Source of the DNA: Undibacterium pigrum
GTDB lineage: Bacteria > Pseudomonadota > Gammaproteobacteria > Burkholderiales > Burkholderiaceae_D
Assembly: GCF_003201815.1 (NCBI RefSeq)
Contig: NZ_QJKB01000012.1
Coordinates: 1-64,000 of the forward strand
Reading direction: 5' to 3'
DNA length: 64,000 nucleotides
Of the stretch, positions 62,353 to 64,000 are shown piece by piece. The number at the start of each line of letters is the position of its first letter. Within the stretch, counting starts at the first letter, position 1. A program made the position numbers and the translations under genes. Below the pieces are notes generated by a model. The model was given only the letters and a program-made list of their open reading frames with translations, was not told the origin of the DNA and made no database searches.

Positions 62353-63800
62353 CACACCATTAAACAAAACCTTGCCACCACACCACCGTCCACCTGATTG
62401 CTGACACTGATACTCCCCCCATGCAACAGCGCCACTTCGCGCACAAACGGCAAACCCAGGCCCGTGCTTTTGGCGGCATCAGGTCGCGGCAAAGAGTAGA
62501 AACGGTCAAAGATTTTATCCAGAGCGTAGCCGGGTATACCCGGCCCCTGATCGCTGATGCTGATGTGTACAGACGCGGCGTTGTCGGCGTTGTGGGGGCT
62601 GATGTGCAGACGGGCTTGCATATGGATGCTGCTGCCTGCCGGGGAGAAGGCTATCGCATTGTCCAGCAAATTACCGAGGGCCTGGCGCAGTAATAATTCA
62701 TCGCCGCTGATGCTGGTTATGGCGGTGTCCACATCTTGCTTCAATTGCAGGGACTTTGCCAGCAACCTGGGATTGGCATCTTCGGCAATCAGGGCCAGCA
62801 GGCGCGGGATGTTGACCAGTTGCACGTGGGCCAGGCTTTGCTGCTTTTCCAGTTTGACGAGCGCCAGCAGCTTGTCGATGAGTTGTCGCTGGCGTGAATT
62901 TTGTTCGAGGATATTGTTGAGGAAATGCTGTCTGTCAGCAGCGGGCATGTCTTCGCGCATGAGTTCGGCAGAGCCTTGTATAGAGGCGATGGGGCTTTTT
63001 AATTCATGCGCCATGGTGTGCATGAGTTGTTCTGCATATTGCTTGCCTTCGAGCTTGTCGCGCATGGCTTCAAGGGCGCGACCGAGGCTGCCGATTTCAT
63101 TATTGCCCAGTTCTGGCAGGCTGGCCTTCTCGCCATTTTCTACACTGGCAGCATAAGTTTGCAGCTTGCGCAAAGTGCGGTTGAGCCACCATGAAAATCC
63201 CAGACCTATCAGGAGTGAACCCAGCCACAGCCAGGCACTGCGTTGCAGTATCTTGCGCTGGCTGCGCTGTATAAACGGGTTGATGGTGGAGATGGGTTTG
63301 GCTACCGTCAATGAGCCGATGATATTGCCATGGTCCATGATGGGCGCAGCCACATGCATGACGCTGCTGCCTTCATCTGCCACCTTGCTGCGGGTACTGC
63401 GTGCGCCGTATTTGCCTTGCAGGGTGCGGTTGACATCATTCCATTGCGAAAAATCTTTGCCCAGGTCCTTGCCATCGCTATCGAAGATGACGATGCCTTT
63501 TTTATCGGTGATGTAGATGCGGTAATCCAGGCTGGTTTTGCGTATGCCGCTGATGTTGGCATCGATGCTGCGTTGCGCATAGTTTTGCAGGCGCTTCATC
63601 AAGTCACTGTCGGTGACTTTGCCTGCAGCCACATCGTCAGCCACCAGGGTGGCCAGCATTTGCGCGGTGTCGATGAGAGTGTCTTCCAGCGTCGCGCGCA
63701 CGCCGGGTTTGATTTCTTCAACCACTACATTCAAAATCAGCCAGGCACTGAGGCCCAGTATCAAGAAATAACCCAGCAGTATGCGCAGGCCTATCTTCAT
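62352..63800 (-). CDS. creC: Sensor histidine kinase CreC
   Basis: A 482-residue kinase: transmembrane helices at about 8-28 and 189-208 enclosing a periplasmic sensor region, HAMP-like linker, then dimerisation/phosphoacceptor H265 in HTMAHELKSPIASIQGS, and an ATPase domain with LGNLLDNAIAFSP (N box), DQGPGIPGYALDKIFDRFY (G1/F) and GLGLPFVREVALLHGG (G2). It phosphorylates CreB. The start overlaps the creB stop (ATGA). Confidence 0.94.
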   Translation of the reverse strand: MKIGLRILLGYFLILGLSAWLILNVVVEEIKPGVRATLEDTLIDTAQMLATLVADDVAAGKVTDSDLMKRLQNYAQRSIDANISGIRKTSLDYRIYITDKKGIVIFDSDGKDLGKDFSQWNDVNRTLQGKYGARSTRSKVADEGSSVMHVAAPIMDHGNIIGSLTVAKPISTINPFIQRSQRKILQRSAWLWLGSLLIGLGFSWWLNRTLRKLQTYAASVENGEKASLPELGNNEIGSLGRALEAMRDKLEGKQYAEQLMHTMAHELKSPIASIQGSAELMREDMPAADRQHFLNNILEQNSRQRQLIDKLLALVKLEKQQSLAHVQLVNIPRLLALIAEDANPRLLAKSLQLKQDVDTAITSISGDELLLRQALGNLLDNAIAFSPAGSSIHMQARLHISPHNADNAASVHISISDQGPGIPGYALDKIFDRFYSLPRPDAAKSTGLGLPFVREVALLHGGSISVSNQVDGGVVARFCLMV

Positions 63801-64000
63801 GCAGGCGACCAGCTATAGCCCATGCCGCGGTGGGTGATGATGCCTTCGTCCGTGGCTTCGGCATCATCTGCCGCGCCGGTGCTGTTGAGACGTGCCTGGC
63901 GCAGTTTGGCACGCAGGCATTTGACGTGGGCATCGACGGTGCGGTCCAGCGTATCGGGCGCGTTGGTCCAGACGATTTCCATGAGCTGTGCGCGTGAAAA
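63797..64000 (-). CDS. creB: Response regulator CreB, C-terminal end (cut by the window edge)
   Basis: Only the last 67 codons are visible: FSRAQLMEIVW followed by TLDRTVDAHVKCLRAKLRQ and GIITHRGMGYSW. This is the end of an OmpR-type winged-helix DNA-binding domain (recognition helix and C-terminal hairpin). The receiver domain lies outside the window. The overlap with creC and the order creB-creC-creD identify it. The annotation as CreB rests on context. Confidence 0.88.
   Translation of the reverse strand, partial: FSRAQLMEIVWTNAPDTLDRTVDAHVKCLRAKLRQARLNSTGAADDAEATDEGIITHRGMGYSWSPA

Overview
The window looks like a chromosomal segment of a Gram-negative betaproteobacterium, most likely Burkholderiales and probably Oxalobacteraceae (Undibacterium- or Herbaspirillum-like). 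This rests on the DUF1631 protein, the xseB-ispA-dxs cluster, GcvA-like LysR regulators, a lipase with its Lif foldase, a TonB-dependent receptor, creBCD and moderate GC. No database search was possible, so the taxonomy is inferred. There are about 58 genes on both strands, and no rRNA, tRNA, prophage or CRISPR array was seen.

Layout. 0-9.6 kb: a gene-free repeat-bearing stretch, a DsbA-like/aldo-keto reductase pair, a large GGDEF-EAL protein, a LysR regulator, an FAD-linked oxidase, a cobalamin adenosyltransferase and an orphan SUKH protein. 9.6-16.2 kb: a TonB receptor behind two tiny exported twin-CX3C proteins, a FrnE-like DsbA, a peroxiredoxin-glutaredoxin fusion, and secreted unknowns including one frameshifted gene. 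16.2-25.1 kb: a TPR/O-GlcNAc-transferase-like protein, xseB-ispA-dxs (isoprenoid supply) and the DUF1631 protein. 25.3-36.7 kb: small unknowns, lipase plus foldase, a membrane fatty-acid hydroxylase with a GntR regulator, SRPBCC, RidA and GNAT proteins, a Rieske oxygenase, a DMT exporter and a sulfurtransferase. 36.8-43.4 kb: a ZIP transporter, then an accessory run of lower-GC orphan genes with a hexanucleotide repeat tract and REP-like remnants. 43.4-56.2 kb: glutathione reductase, a dienelactone hydrolase-like protein, an EamA exporter divergent from a LysR gene, an ankyrin protein, two antiporters, a DUF4424 protein, a C26 amidase and a GCS2-type ligase. 56.2-64 kb: two tandem Cys-pair/Sel1 paralogs, an HD hydrolase, an isochorismatase-family hydrolase behind an apparent threonine attenuator, and creBCD running off the right edge.

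The most striking item is at 59.21-59.42 kb. A good sigma70 promoter is followed at once by a 34-codon open frame with 11 threonine codons. Then come mutually exclusive antiterminator and terminator hairpins, and then the isochorismatase-like gene. This has the architecture of a transcription attenuator on an unexpected target.

Other points worth attention: the twin-CX3C exported pair (11.9-12.5 kb); the Cys-pair/Sel1 paralogs (56.2-58.4 kb); 13 perfect CAATGT units just upstream of a lipoprotein gene; three small non-coding elements with terminal inverted repeats, one of which supplies the stop codon of the C26 amidase gene inside a probable operon; and two diverged copies of a structured intergenic repeat, one lying between creC and creD.
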